Positions 54,256 to 61,706 are shown, counted from the first letter of the stretch. The stretch is 64,000 nt of DNA from Cytobacillus sp. FSL H8-0458 (GCF_038002165.1 NZ_JBBOBR010000001.1:1116001-1180000); one strand, 5' to 3'. Translations and numbers: made by a program. Notes: generated by a model from the letters alone, not told the origin.

Positions 54256-54840
54256 ATGCAGGATCGGCCAGATGATAAATACAGCAGAATACTGAACGCC
54301 TCTATAGAGGTTATTTCTGAAAAAGGCCTTGAAAAATCTTCGGTATCTGAGATTGTTAAGAAAGCAGGCATCGCTCAGGGAACATTCTATTTATATTTTT
54401 CTTCAAAGAGTGATTTGGTTCCAGCTATCGCCAATTCACTTCTCACGAAGATTCTGGAACGGATGAAGAGGAAGGTGCAGGGAACAGAAAGCTTCTGGAG
54501 CACTTTAGATGCCGTAATTGAAGAGACCTTTAAGGTTACCGATGAACATAAAGATATCATAGTACTTGTATACTCAGGACTTGCTTTCAATCATTCCCTG
54601 GAAAAATGGGAAGAGGTATACCGGCCATATTACGAATGGCTTGAGATTGAAATCAGCAAGGCAGTTCAAAAAGAAGAAATTTATGAAGACATAAATGTAA
54701 AATGGACTTCAAGGACCATCATTAACTTGATCGAAAATGCTGCTGAAAGATATTATATTGGCGGAGAGCAGGATGAGTCCCTGGCTGTTTATAAGGAAGA
54801 GCTTTTTAAATTTATCAGAAAATCACTAATCAAGGACTAA
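54256..54840 (+). CDS. yvdT: TetR-family repressor, YvdT-like
   Basis: 194-aa TetR regulator with N-terminal HTH (SRILNASIEVISEKGLEKSSVSEIVKKAGIAQGTFYLYFSSKSDLV) and an all-helical ligand domain. The frame is open from 54148, but AAGGAGG at about 54243-54250 sets ATG 54256, just downstream of a sigma-A promoter and operator. Order and neighbours match B. subtilis yvdT-yvdS-yvdR. It likely represses itself and the SMR pair; the inducer is probably an exported cation. Confidence 0.88.
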   Translation: MQDRPDDKYSRILNASIEVISEKGLEKSSVSEIVKKAGIAQGTFYLYFSSKSDLVPAIANSLLTKILERMKRKVQGTESFWSTLDAVIEETFKVTDEHKDIIVLVYSGLAFNHSLEKWEEVYRPYYEWLEIEISKAVQKEEIYEDINVKWTSRTIINLIENAAERYYIGGEQDESLAVYKEELFKFIRKSLIKD

Positions 54841-54869
54841 AATTATTGGACTGCTTCCCAATAATTTTT
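54838..54869 (+). terminator. Terminator after the TetR gene
   Basis: AAATTATTGG (54840-54849) pairs with CCAATAATTT (54858-54867) around an 8-nt loop, then TTC. It separates tetR from the SMR genes, which must have their own promoter or rely on readthrough. Confidence 0.65.
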
Positions 54870-54880
54870 CTTTAAAGAGA

Positions 54881-54897
54881 AATGACTGACTGTCATT
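54881..54897. promoter_or_regulatory. TetR (YvdT-like) operator 2
   Basis: AATGACTGACTGTCATT is the exact reverse complement of operator 1 and lies 19 bp upstream of the first SMR start. Confidence 0.75.
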
Positions 54898-54916
54898 CAT
54901 AGGGGGTTGAGAGCAA

Positions 54917-55252
54917 ATGAAATGGATGTTAGTATTTGCAGCCGGCATCCTTGAAGTGATGTGGGCTTCAGGTTTAAAATATGCAGACTCATATCTGGAG
55001 TGGACGATTACCACAGTGCTGATAGCAGCAAGTTTCATCTTATTGATCCGCTCATATAAGGTAATTCCTGTTGCAGCGGCATATACCGTTTTCGTCGGGA
55101 TTGGAACTGTGGGCACCTATATTTTAGGTGTGATAATGGGAGAGCCTTTTTCGGTAACTCAAGTATTCTTTTTGGTGATTTTATTGGCAGGGATCATTGG
55201 CATGAAGACCTTTACTAAACAGGAAAACACGGAAGCGGGAGGTGAATCATAA
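54917..55252 (+). CDS. yvdS: SMR efflux subunit, YvdS-like
   Basis: 111-aa four-TM small multidrug resistance protein with the essential Glu13 in AAGILEVMWASGLKYAD and PVAAAYTVFVGIGTVGTYILG. Strongly resembles B. subtilis YvdS in length and sequence. It forms a heterodimer with the next gene, whose ATG overlaps its stop (TAATG). Possible substrates are guanidinium-like or quaternary cations; this is not shown. Confidence 0.92.
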   Translation: MKWMLVFAAGILEVMWASGLKYADSYLEWTITTVLIAASFILLIRSYKVIPVAAAYTVFVGIGTVGTYILGVIMGEPFSVTQVFFLVILLAGIIGMKTFTKQENTEAGGES

Positions 55253-55566
55253 TGGCCTGGGGATTATTGGTCCTGGCGGGGATAGAAGAAGTGATTGCCA
55301 CAATCGCGATGAAATACATGGATGGAACGAAAAAGAAATGGCCGATCGCTGTAATGACAGTTGGTTTTATTTTCTCGTTCTTTTGTTTATCCATGGCTAT
55401 GCAAAGAATTCCAGCTGGTGTGGCTTATGCAATTTGGACGGGAGTGGGGAGCATTGGCATTACACTCGCCGGTTTGTTCTGGTTTAAAGAAAAATTCGGA
55501 TATAAACAATTTTTATCCCTGGCTTTTATCTTAATTGGAGTAATTGGTCTGGGGATGACATCTTAA
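55252..55566 (+). CDS. yvdR: SMR efflux subunit, YvdR-like
   Basis: 104-aa SMR partner with Glu in LAGIEEVIATIAMKYMDGTKKKWPI and PAGVAYAIWTGVGSIGITLAG. Two-gene SMR systems of this kind insert in opposite orientations and work as heterodimers. Co-translated with the upstream gene and followed by a terminator. Confidence 0.92.
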   Translation: MAWGLLVLAGIEEVIATIAMKYMDGTKKKWPIAVMTVGFIFSFFCLSMAMQRIPAGVAYAIWTGVGSIGITLAGLFWFKEKFGYKQFLSLAFILIGVIGLGMTS

Positions 55567-55594
55567 TAAAGTTTTAAGCTATAAGAATAACTGG

Positions 55595-55627
55595 AAGCAG
55601 ACCTTAAATATGCTGGTCTGCTTTTTT
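55595..55627 (+). terminator. Terminator after the SMR pair
   Basis: AAGCAGACC (55595-55603) pairs with GGTCTGCTT (55615-55623), followed by a T run. Confidence 0.88.
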
Positions 55628-55649
55628 GGTAAAAAATAAAAAAAATTAG

Positions 55650-55678
55650 TTGCAAATTACAAATAAAATATCTATAAT
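55650..55678 (+). promoter_or_regulatory. Promoter and operator of the MarR gene
   Basis: TTGCAA (55650-55655) and TATAAT (55673-55678) are 17 bp apart. The -35 lies in TTGCAAATTACAA, whose complement TTGTAATTTGCAA matches the palindrome core TTGCATTTTGCAA downstream of marR (56165) at 11 of 13 positions, so it is a likely MarR site. Confidence 0.65.
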
Positions 55679-55697
55679 GTAACCAAGAGGTGAAAAT

Positions 55698-56147
55698 ATG
55701 GAAAATCTTCGCAGTTTATTTCAAGTAATGACGCGCCGTTTTGGCTTACTCAATAAAAATTGCTGCAGTGTCGGCGGATGCGATATTTCCCTCATTCAAA
55801 GCCATATTCTTTATGAGATTGACAATCAGCATAACCCGTCCATGCAGCAGATTGCAGATACATTAGGGACCGATATCACAACTTTCAGCCGGCAGGTGCA
55901 ATCTTTAGTGAAAATGAACTTAGTTAAGAAGATGCCGGATCCGGCTGATAAGAGAATCAGTATTCTTTCGCTGACTGCTGAAGGCAAATTTATTGCAGGT
56001 TCAATAGATCAGCAGATGAATTCATTTTTACAAGAGGTTTTTTCACAAATGAATGAGTTTGAAAAAGAAACAGTCATCCGCTCAATTCATTTGTTAAATA
56101 ATGCAATGGCAAAATCCAATGCATGCTGTAAGCCAATTCAGGGGTAA
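55698..56147 (+). CDS. MarR-family regulator with vicinal cysteines
   Basis: 149-aa winged-helix regulator: SMQQIADTLGTDITTFSRQVQSLVKMNLVKKMPDPADKRISILSLTAEG. It carries unusual cysteines at both ends, NKNCCSVGGC (about residues 21-30) and NACCKP near the C-terminus. Vicinal cysteines in this position could sense As(III), other soft metals or thiol stress. It precedes a Cys-tailed flavoprotein and shares operator-like palindromes with it, so the two likely form one stress-induced unit. Confidence 0.88.
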   Translation: MENLRSLFQVMTRRFGLLNKNCCSVGGCDISLIQSHILYEIDNQHNPSMQQIADTLGTDITTFSRQVQSLVKMNLVKKMPDPADKRISILSLTAEGKFIAGSIDQQMNSFLQEVFSQMNEFEKETVIRSIHLLNNAMAKSNACCKPIQG

Positions 56148-56164
56148 ATGCCCTTGGGCACAAT

Positions 56165-56181
56165 ACTTGCATTTTGCAAGT
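56165..56181. promoter_or_regulatory. MarR-type operator before the flavoprotein gene
   Basis: ACTTGCA-TTT-TGCAAGT (56165-56181) is a perfect 7+7 inverted repeat between marR and the flavoprotein gene. Confidence 0.6.
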
Positions 56182-56221
56182 AAAATCAATCTATCCAAAT
56201 CTGGAGAAAAGGGGAAAAAGC

Positions 56222-57595
56222 ATGGCTAATCAAAATAATCTTGTAAAAGGATGCTGCACGCCTAAGAAAAAAGAGTTAGAAAAGAATTCATTAAGCAAGA
56301 GGGAAGCAAAAGAGCTGCCTGTGGCTATAATTGGCGCCGGGCCGGTGGGGCTGGCAGCTGCTGCACACCTGGCAAACAGGGGGCAATCATTTATTTTGCT
56401 CGAGGCGGGTAAGCAAGCGGGAGACAATATCAAAAGCTGGGGACATATTCGCTTATTCTCACCATGGCGATACAATATTGATAAAGCTGCTGCCAGGTTA
56501 TTAAGCGCAAATGGCTGGGTACAGCCGCAATTGGAAGCTTTGCCTACTGGGGAGGAACTTGTTGAACACTATCTAAAGCCGCTGTTCAATTTACCTGAAA
56601 TAAAGCCTTTCATTCACCTGAATACGAAGGTTTTGTCAGTTGGCAGAAAAGATACCGATAAAATGAAAACGGCAAACCGGGATGATATTCCTTTTGTTAT
56701 TCATGCTGAGCAGAATGGAGAGTACAAAGCCTTTGAATCAAGGGCAGTCATTGATGCTGCAGGTACCTGGGGAAATCCTAATCCGGCTTCATCAAGCGGA
56801 ATTTGGCTGGCTGATGAGAAGGAACTGAAGGAAAAGATATTTTATGGAATACCCGATGTATTAGGGAGTGAGCAGCAGCGCTATCGGAATAAGCGCATTG
56901 CAGTTGTCGGCGGAGGCCATTCAGCAATTAATGCCTTGCTGGATTTAGCCGCTTTAAAAGAGTCTTATCCCAAAACGGAGATTTTATGGATTATGAGAAG
57001 AAATCAGGTTGAAGATGCCTACGGAGGAGAAGAAAAAGATGCACTTGCAGCACGCGGCCGCCTCGGAAGCAGAATCCACCAATTGGTTGATAACGGTCAA
57101 GTGGAGGCCGTTACTCCATTTCGTATCCATCTGGTCAAAGAGTCGGAAACGGGAATCGAGTTAATAGGCAGCCAAAACGGGAACCAGAGAAGCCTCGGTG
57201 AAATCGATGAAATGATTGTCAATACAGGAAACCGTCCGGATTTTTCAATCATAAGTGAACTTCGTACTTCCATTGATTCTGCAACTGAAAGTGTAAATGC
57301 ATTGGCGCCATTGATTGATCCTAATATTCATAGCTGTGGTACGGTTCGTCCCCATGGAGAAAAGGAATTAAGACAGCCTGAGAGAAATTTTTATATTGTA
57401 GGTGCTAAAAGCTATGGACGTGCTCCAACCTTCTTGATGGCTACAGGCTATGAGCAGGTTAGGTCTGTGGCTGCTTATTTGAGCGGTGATTTAGCTGCTG
57501 CAGAAAAAGTGGAGCTGGATTTGCCGGAAACGGGTGTATGCAGCGTTAATTTAAAAAGTTCCTTTGAAGAGCCTGCATCATCCTGCTGCAGTTGA
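56222..57595 (+). CDS. FAD/NAD(P)-dependent flavoprotein monooxygenase-like, Cys-tailed
   Basis: 457-aa two-dinucleotide flavoprotein. The FAD motif VAIIGAGPVGLAAAAHLANRG (about 33-53) and the NAD(P) motif IAVVGGGHSAINALLDLA (about 225-243) are clear; VNTGNRPDFS and FYIVGAKSYGRAPTFLMATGYEQVR lie near the end. Both ends carry cysteine pairs: KGCCTPKKK at about 10-18 and a C-terminal SSCCS. A TTG upstream (56174) is in frame, but AAAAGGGGA fits ATG 56222. Similar proteins occur in arsenic islands (ArsO-like). The CC motifs suggest metalloid binding or delivery. Reaction unknown. Confidence 0.82.
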   Translation: MANQNNLVKGCCTPKKKELEKNSLSKREAKELPVAIIGAGPVGLAAAAHLANRGQSFILLEAGKQAGDNIKSWGHIRLFSPWRYNIDKAAARLLSANGWVQPQLEALPTGEELVEHYLKPLFNLPEIKPFIHLNTKVLSVGRKDTDKMKTANRDDIPFVIHAEQNGEYKAFESRAVIDAAGTWGNPNPASSSGIWLADEKELKEKIFYGIPDVLGSEQQRYRNKRIAVVGGGHSAINALLDLAALKESYPKTEILWIMRRNQVEDAYGGEEKDALAARGRLGSRIHQLVDNGQVEAVTPFRIHLVKESETGIELIGSQNGNQRSLGEIDEMIVNTGNRPDFSIISELRTSIDSATESVNALAPLIDPNIHSCGTVRPHGEKELRQPERNFYIVGAKSYGRAPTFLMATGYEQVRSVAAYLSGDLAAAEKVELDLPETGVCSVNLKSSFEEPASSCCS

Positions 57596-57634
57596 TTCAC
57601 TTCTCCTTAAAATGTGTTTGAAAAGGTGATGATA

Positions 57635-57847
57635 ATGACCATAAATCATGCCGGAGCACTTAAAAAAGAATATTTTATTTCCTATATGAAATTAATCATG
57701 AATGCTTTTGGGTGTTCTGTTGAGGAAGCAAAAGATAAAACGTTTGAAAGGCTGTTTCGATTCCGGGAAAGTGAAATGGGGCAGGTGACGTATGAACAAT
57801 TCATTTTGGCTTTTCGGGATTTAATGAATGAACCAGATGATGAATAG
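57635..57847 (+). CDS. Small protein of unknown function
   Basis: 70-aa acidic helical protein (AFGCSVEEAKDKTFERLFRFRESEMGQVTYEQFILAFRDLMNEPDDE) with one cysteine and no signal peptide. The start at 57635 is placed by AAAAGGTG at 57621-57627; ATG 57629 is too close. It lies 39 bp after the flavoprotein gene and probably shares its transcript. I do not recognise a family. Confidence 0.65.
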   Translation: MTINHAGALKKEYFISYMKLIMNAFGCSVEEAKDKTFERLFRFRESEMGQVTYEQFILAFRDLMNEPDDE

Positions 57848-57900
57848 CTGTGGAGTAAAAGCCTATTATAGTAACTGCGTTATTATTGGAGGGACCTGTA

Positions 57901-58398
57901 ATGATAAATGAGATTTCCGTTCGTGAAGCCACTGAGACAGATTTAGGGGAGATTGTCGAGATTTATAATCAGGGAATAAAAGATCGCATCGCTACATTGG
58001 AAACAAAGGCAAAAGATCTTTCCTATATGACAAAATGGTTTGAACAGCATCAAGGCCGATATTGTGTGCTGGCTGCAGAAAAAGGGGGTCAAGTAATTGG
58101 CTGGGCTTCTCTGAATCCGTATAGCAGCCGATGTGCATATGATGGAGTGGCAGATGTATCAGTCTATATCGCAAGGGATTTCAGAGGCAAGGGGGCAGGC
58201 GGGAAGCTGCTTTCTGCACTCGAATTGAAAGCAATAGAAAACAAGTTCCATAAGCTGGTTTTGTTTACTTTTCCGTTTAATGGCCTTGGGCAGACTCTGT
58301 ATAAGAAAATGGGGTTTCGTGAGGTAGGTATATTTCAAAACCAGGGTGTGCTGGACGGAGAATTTGTGAACGTGATGGCTATGGAAAAACTTTTGTAA
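57901..58398 (+). CDS. GNAT N-acetyltransferase, ArsN1/phosphinothricin type
   Basis: 165-aa acetyltransferase: VREATETDLGEIVEIYNQGIKDRIATLETKAKDLSYMTKWFEQHQGRYCVLAAEKGGQVIGWASLNPYSSRCAYDGVADVSVYIARDFRGKGAGGKLLSAL, with acetyl-CoA motif RDFRGKGAGG. This is the phosphinothricin/arsinothricin acetyltransferase group. Next to ars genes, ArsN1-like inactivation of the arsenical antibiotic arsinothricin is the best guess; glutamate-analogue or methionine sulfoximine acetylation is the alternative. ATG 57901 follows GGAGGG; the frame is open from 57886. Confidence 0.86.
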   Translation: MINEISVREATETDLGEIVEIYNQGIKDRIATLETKAKDLSYMTKWFEQHQGRYCVLAAEKGGQVIGWASLNPYSSRCAYDGVADVSVYIARDFRGKGAGGKLLSALELKAIENKFHKLVLFTFPFNGLGQTLYKKMGFREVGIFQNQGVLDGEFVNVMAMEKLL

Positions 58399-58410
58399 AT
58401 ATTGTGCATG

Positions 58411-58434
58411 CGGCTAAAGTTTTAGCCGTTTTTT
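58411..58434 (+). terminator. Terminator after the acetyltransferase gene
   Basis: CGGCTAAAGTTTTAGCCG (58411-58428) forms a tight hairpin followed by six T. Confidence 0.85.
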
Positions 58435-58450
58435 GTTGTGTTGCGTTCAT

Positions 58451-58700
58451 GACACCGAAAATACAGTGGCACAGCAGAGAAAGGTAATCATAGAGCATAT
58501 ATGACGCCGAAAACCCAGCGGCATAGCAAAAAATGGTCGCCATAGAGCGTTCATGACGCCGAAAACCCAGCGGCATAGCAAAAAATGGTCGTCATAGAGC
58601 GTTCATGACGCCGAAAACCCAGTGGCACAGTAAAAAATGGTCGTCATAATGCGTTTATGACGCCGAAAACCCAGCGGCACCCAAAAATAGTCGCCATAGT
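58451..58700. repeat. Tandem array of five 52-bp repeats
   Basis: Units begin at 58451, 58503, 58555, 58607 and 58659 (GACxCCGAAAA). Period is exactly 52 bp. The middle copies are nearly identical (core GACGCCGAAAACCCAGCGGC, then an AAAAAATGGTCG segment and CATAGAGCGTTCAT); the first copy is diverged and the last is cut short. Each unit can form GCCG/CGGC and, across the unit boundary, GTCAT/ATGAC stems. Function unknown. Confidence 0.9.
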
Positions 58701-58722
58701 TCCCGTAAATAAGAAAAAACCA

Positions 58723-58752
58723 TTTGCTTATATAAGTAAATCATTATATATT
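58723..58752 (+). promoter_or_regulatory. arsR promoter and operator
   Basis: TTTGCTTATATAAGTAAA (58723-58740) is a near-perfect palindrome. It contains TTGCTT (58724-58729), 17 bp before TATATT (58747-58752). Position and symmetry fit an ArsR operator. Confidence 0.65.
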
Positions 58753-58781
58753 AATATATGCAAAGCGGAGGTGATGAGATC

Positions 58782-59126
58782 ATGATAGGGTCCACAGTCG
58801 AAATCGGCAAGGCAGCATCCATTTTAAAATTATTAGGCGATAAAACACGGCTCACAATGGTAAAGCTATTAAACAACCATGATTGCTGTGTATGTGAGTT
58901 TGTTGAGATTTTTAAAATGAGTCAGCCGGCCATCAGCCAGCATCTGCGGAAACTAAAAGATGCCGGTGTGGTAAGGGAAAACAGGAGGGGTCAGTGGATT
59001 ATTTATTCATTGAATCAGGAAAGTGACTATTACCCATTGGTTCAGAATGTGCTTGATCACCTTCCAAGCCAGGATTATTTATTAACAGAATTGGAAGAGC
59101 AGGGATTGCGAATTTCCTGTGAGTAA
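58782..59126 (+). CDS. arsR: ArsR-family metalloid-responsive repressor
   Basis: 114-aa winged-helix repressor. The helix after [11 protein letters not shown] carries CCVCEF (Cys35, 36, 38), the As(III)/Sb(III) site of classical ArsR, followed by the recognition helix [18 protein letters not shown]. An ATG at 58758 is in frame but overlaps GGAGGTGAT; ATG 58782 is correctly spaced. It should repress the arsR-arsB-arsC-hesB operon until arsenite binds. Confidence 0.94.
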   Translation: MIGSTVEIGKAASILKLLGDKTRLTMVKLLNNHDCCVCEFVEIFKMSQPAISQHLRKLKDAGVVRENRRGQWIIYSLNQESDYYPLVQNVLDHLPSQDYLLTELEEQGLRISCE

Positions 59127-59140
59127 GAGGGGGGAATACA

Positions 59141-60436
59141 TTGACTCAAATAATTTTAGCATCGGTGATTTTCTTAGTCACCCTCATATTAGTCATTTGG
59201 CAGCCAAAAGGTCTGTCCATCGGCTGGTCCGCATGCGGCGGAGCCATCCTCGCCTTAATAGCCGGTGTGGTTGATTTTAATGATGTCATAGATGTTACAT
59301 CCATTGTCTGGAATGCCACATTAACCTTTATTGCCATCATCATTATATCGCTTATTTTAGATGAAATCGGGTTTTTCGAATGGGCTGCTTTACATATGGC
59401 AAGAGCGGCAAAGGGCAGCGGGGTGAAGATGTTCATTTACGTTTCTATTTTGGGAGCGATTGTCGCAGCATTCTTTGCGAATGATGGAGCGGCACTCATT
59501 CTCACCCCAATTGTCCTGGCGATGGTGCGGAACCTTCAATTTGAAGAAAAATTGGTTTTTCCGTTTATTATCGCAAGCGGATTTATTGCGGATACAACGT
59601 CCCTGCCATTGGTTGTCAGCAACCTGGTCAATATCGTCTCAGCTGACTTTTTTGGCATCGGCTTTGTGGAATATGCGTCCCGCATGATTATTCCGAACTT
59701 CTTTTCACTGGGTGCCAGCATTTTGGTTTTATTCTTATACTTTAGAAAAAGCATTCCAAAGAATTATGATTTATCTCATTTGAAAAAACCAGCAGAAGCA
59801 GTTAAAGACAGCAAAATGTTCCGGTTGTCATGGCTCGTTTTAGGCATCTTATTAATAGGTTATTTTGCAAGTGAGTGGCTTGGTGTCCCGGTTTCATTGA
59901 TCGCAGGCATTGTAACGGTGTTCTTTCTGATCATGGCGCGAAGAAGCCCGGCCGTGAATACGCGCACTGTCATCAAGGGTGCACCATGGGCTATCGTATT
60001 CTTTTCGATTGGCATGTATGTAGTGGTTTACGGATTAAGAAACGCGGGTCTTACAAATGTATTGGCTGATTTAATTCAAATGACAGCTGACCAGGGACTA
60101 TTTGCAGCAACGATCGGAATGGGATTCATTGCGGCCATCCTTTCTTCTGTCATGAACAATATGCCAACCGTTATGATTGACGCCCTGGCCATTGCTGAAA
60201 CCGATACAAGCGGAATTATTCGTGAAGCCCTTATCTATGCGAACGTGATTGGATCAGATCTTGGACCGAAAATCACGCCGATTGGGTCCCTCGCAACTTT
60301 GCTGTGGCTTCATGTATTGTCCCTGAAGGGAGTAAAAATCTCATGGGGAACGTACTTTAAAACAGGAATCATATTAACGATACCAACACTGTTCATTACA
60401 TTAACCGGATTGTACATTTGGCTAATGATTATCTAA
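59141..60436 (+). CDS. arsB: Arsenite efflux permease ArsB
   Basis: 431-aa ion-transporter-superfamily protein with about 12 [28 protein letters not shown] (as LIAGVVDF), [62 protein letters not shown] and [27 protein letters not shown], all diagnostic of ArsB. It exports arsenite and antimonite. The start is TTG 59141 after AGAGGGGGGAA, 14 bp after arsR. Confidence 0.95.
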   Translation: MTQIILASVIFLVTLILVIWQPKGLSIGWSACGGAILALIAGVVDFNDVIDVTSIVWNATLTFIAIIIISLILDEIGFFEWAALHMARAAKGSGVKMFIYVSILGAIVAAFFANDGAALILTPIVLAMVRNLQFEEKLVFPFIIASGFIADTTSLPLVVSNLVNIVSADFFGIGFVEYASRMIIPNFFSLGASILVLFLYFRKSIPKNYDLSHLKKPAEAVKDSKMFRLSWLVLGILLIGYFASEWLGVPVSLIAGIVTVFFLIMARRSPAVNTRTVIKGAPWAIVFFSIGMYVVVYGLRNAGLTNVLADLIQMTADQGLFAATIGMGFIAAILSSVMNNMPTVMIDALAIAETDTSGIIREALIYANVIGSDLGPKITPIGSLATLLWLHVLSLKGVKISWGTYFKTGIILTIPTLFITLTGLYIWLMII

Positions 60437-60452
60437 AAAGGAGAATCTCAAC

Positions 60453-60872
60453 ATGACTAAAAAAACAATCTACTTCCTATGCACAGGCAATTCATGCCGC
60501 AGCCAGATGGCAGAAGGATGGGCAAAACAGCATTTAGGTGAAGAATGGAATGTTTATAGTGCAGGGATTGAAGCACATGGCTTGAATCCGAACGCTGTAA
60601 AAGCAATGAAGGAAGCTGGAATTGACATCTCGAATCAGACTTCTGATATCATTGATCCTGAAATTCTAAATAATGCCGACTTGGTTGTAACACTTTGCGG
60701 AGATGCAGCTGATAAATGCCCAATGACACCTCCTCATGTAAAGCGCGAGCACTGGGGATTTGATGACCCTGCAAAGGCAGAAGGAACAGAAGAAGAGAAA
60801 TGGGCTTTCTTCCAGCGTGTCCGTGACGAAATCGGCGGGCGGATTAGAACATTTGCCGAAACTGGAAAGTAA
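60453..60872 (+). CDS. arsC: Arsenate reductase, thioredoxin-coupled
   Basis: 139-aa low-molecular-weight-phosphatase-like ArsC. The P-loop is Cys10-x5-Arg16 (CTGNSCR), and the redox relay cysteines are Cys82 (TLCGD) and Cys89 (KCPMTPP), the same positions as in B. subtilis and S. aureus ArsC. It reduces arsenate to arsenite for ArsB using thioredoxin. Full length, with AAAAGGAG as ribosome site, 16 bp after arsB. Confidence 0.96.
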   Translation: MTKKTIYFLCTGNSCRSQMAEGWAKQHLGEEWNVYSAGIEAHGLNPNAVKAMKEAGIDISNQTSDIIDPEILNNADLVVTLCGDAADKCPMTPPHVKREHWGFDDPAKAEGTEEEKWAFFQRVRDEIGGRIRTFAETGK

Positions 60873-60911
60873 ATAATATACTTAAAAAACATCCAAAGGG
60901 AGGGAACAGGC

Positions 60912-61190
60912 ATGAAAATTACAGACAATGCGCGTGACGAATTGAAGAAAATGCTGGAAGAGCAAACTGCCAGCAGCGTCCGCATCTTTTTTGACGGCTA
61001 TGGCTGAGGACAGCCAAGAATAGGACTGGCTCTGGATGAGCCGGCAGCAGATGATATTATTGTCACTATCAATGAAATCAAAGTAGCAATCGACCCGATT
61101 ATTGAACCAAACACCGAAGACCTTGTTTTAGAGCGGAGCGGTAACGGAAGCGGGATCTCTATGATCGGGAATACGGGAAGATGCTGTTAA
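60912..61190 (+). CDS. HesB-like selenoprotein with in-frame UGA (Sec32)
   Basis: 92-residue HesB/IscA-type protein whose frame is interrupted only by TGA at 61005-61007. Reading the TGA as selenocysteine gives FFDGYGUGQPRIGLALDEP, matching HesB-like (seleno)proteins, which have Cys or Sec at this site. The frame then continues to a conserved tail NTGRCC. ATG 60912 follows GGGAGGG by seven bases, 39 bp after arsC. A stem-loop at 61026-61044 fits a bacterial SECIS. If the host lacks Sec machinery the gene would yield a 31-residue fragment. Role unknown; arsenic-operon context and three thiol/selenol groups suggest metalloid or redox handling. Confidence 0.85.
61026..61044 (+). promoter_or_regulatory. 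Candidate bacterial SECIS element
   Basis: CTGGCTC (61026-61032) pairs with GAGCCGG (61038-61044), seven base pairs with one wobble, around the loop TGGAT. The loop starts 25 nt after the UGA and has G at its second position, in agreement with the known bacterial SECIS rules (apical loop 16-37 nt after UGA, early G). The region also codes for protein. Confidence 0.65.
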
Positions 61191-61193
61191 GAG

Positions 61194-61217
61194 AGGGCCT
61201 TTAGGGGCCCTTTTTAT
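61194..61217 (+). terminator. Terminator of the ars operon
   Basis: AGGGCC (61194-61199) pairs with GGCCCT (61206-61211), followed by a T run. It ends the operon just after the HesB-like stop, so the selenoprotein is its last gene. Confidence 0.82.
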
Positions 61218-61286
61218 TTTGATCAAGTCCATGCTCCTAAATAAATCATTCACATACATTATGGTATCTGGCATGGAGAGGTGAAT

Positions 61287-61652
61287 GTGTTGTATTACTC
61301 TAATTATCCTTATGGGCATCACTTTAGCAGCAGACATGTGAATCATCAGGCTTTTCCAAATACCAGCAGAGAGAGAGCGGGCTTTTCCAAAGAGGAGGCC
61401 GCAGCCATTGCACTGCTGTTGGGAGTCGATTTTACGAAAACCCAGTTTGATTTGAATGAATTCTGGATGGGTGTTAATACAGAACTGGAACATGGAAAAC
61501 GATCAAGCCAAACGAATGTTACTGGAAATGACCCGCTTCTTACAGGGAAAATTGCCCTTGCGCATCTTAACGAGTTTCCTGACTATTATAAGAGATTAAA
61601 AGTTCTGGAAGCGGAAGCTAAAGCCTATTGGAATTCATTGCAGAAAGGCTGA
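61287..61652 (+). CDS. DUF5661 family protein
   Basis: About 121 residues. The core FSKEEAAAIALLLGVDFTKTQFDLNEFWMGVNTELEHGKRSSQTNVTGNDPLLTGKIALAHLNEFPDYYKRLKVLE matches DUF5661 (ELEHG, TNVT, KIALAHLNE..DYY). The N-terminus is His/Tyr-rich (NYPYGHHFSSRHVNH). The start is uncertain: GGAGAGG at 61275-61281 suits GTG 61287 or TTG 61290. Function unknown; a single-gene unit with a shared bidirectional terminator. Confidence 0.8.
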   Translation: MLYYSNYPYGHHFSSRHVNHQAFPNTSRERAGFSKEEAAAIALLLGVDFTKTQFDLNEFWMGVNTELEHGKRSSQTNVTGNDPLLTGKIALAHLNEFPDYYKRLKVLEAEAKAYWNSLQKG

Positions 61653-61659
61653 CGGAAAC

Positions 61660-61703
61660 AAAAAAGCAATGCAGTCCACAAAAGAGGGGTGCATTGCTTT
61701 TTT
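61660..61703. terminator. Bidirectional terminator
   Basis: AAAAGCAATGCA pairs with TGCATTGCTTTT around a 16-nt loop, with A and T runs outside. It serves the convergent DUF5661 and membrane-protein genes. Confidence 0.8.
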
Positions 61704-61706
61704 AGC

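Larger units (their letters stand above)
58399..58781. other. Non-coding gap with terminator, 52-bp repeat array and arsR promoter
   Basis: No gene is supported in this 383-bp gap. It holds a terminator (58411-58434), about five tandem 52-bp units (58451-58700), and the arsR promoter/operator (58723-58752). The repeats contain stops in all plus-strand frames and no ribosome site. Confidence 0.7.

Noticed and set aside
54917-55566. Guanidine riboswitch ahead of the SMR pair
   Set aside because: The leader is only 76 bp, filled by a terminator and a TetR operator; there is no room for or sign of a guanidine-I aptamer.
58451-58700. CRISPR array
   Set aside because: The 52-bp units are contiguous and similar along their whole length, with no unique spacers and no cas genes nearby.
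61005-61007. TGA read as a true stop, making the HesB-like gene a pseudogene
   Set aside because: The frame after TGA is intact for 60 codons, ends in a conserved Cys pair, sits at the known Sec/Cys site and is followed by a SECIS-like hairpin. Selenocysteine is the simpler reading, though not proven.
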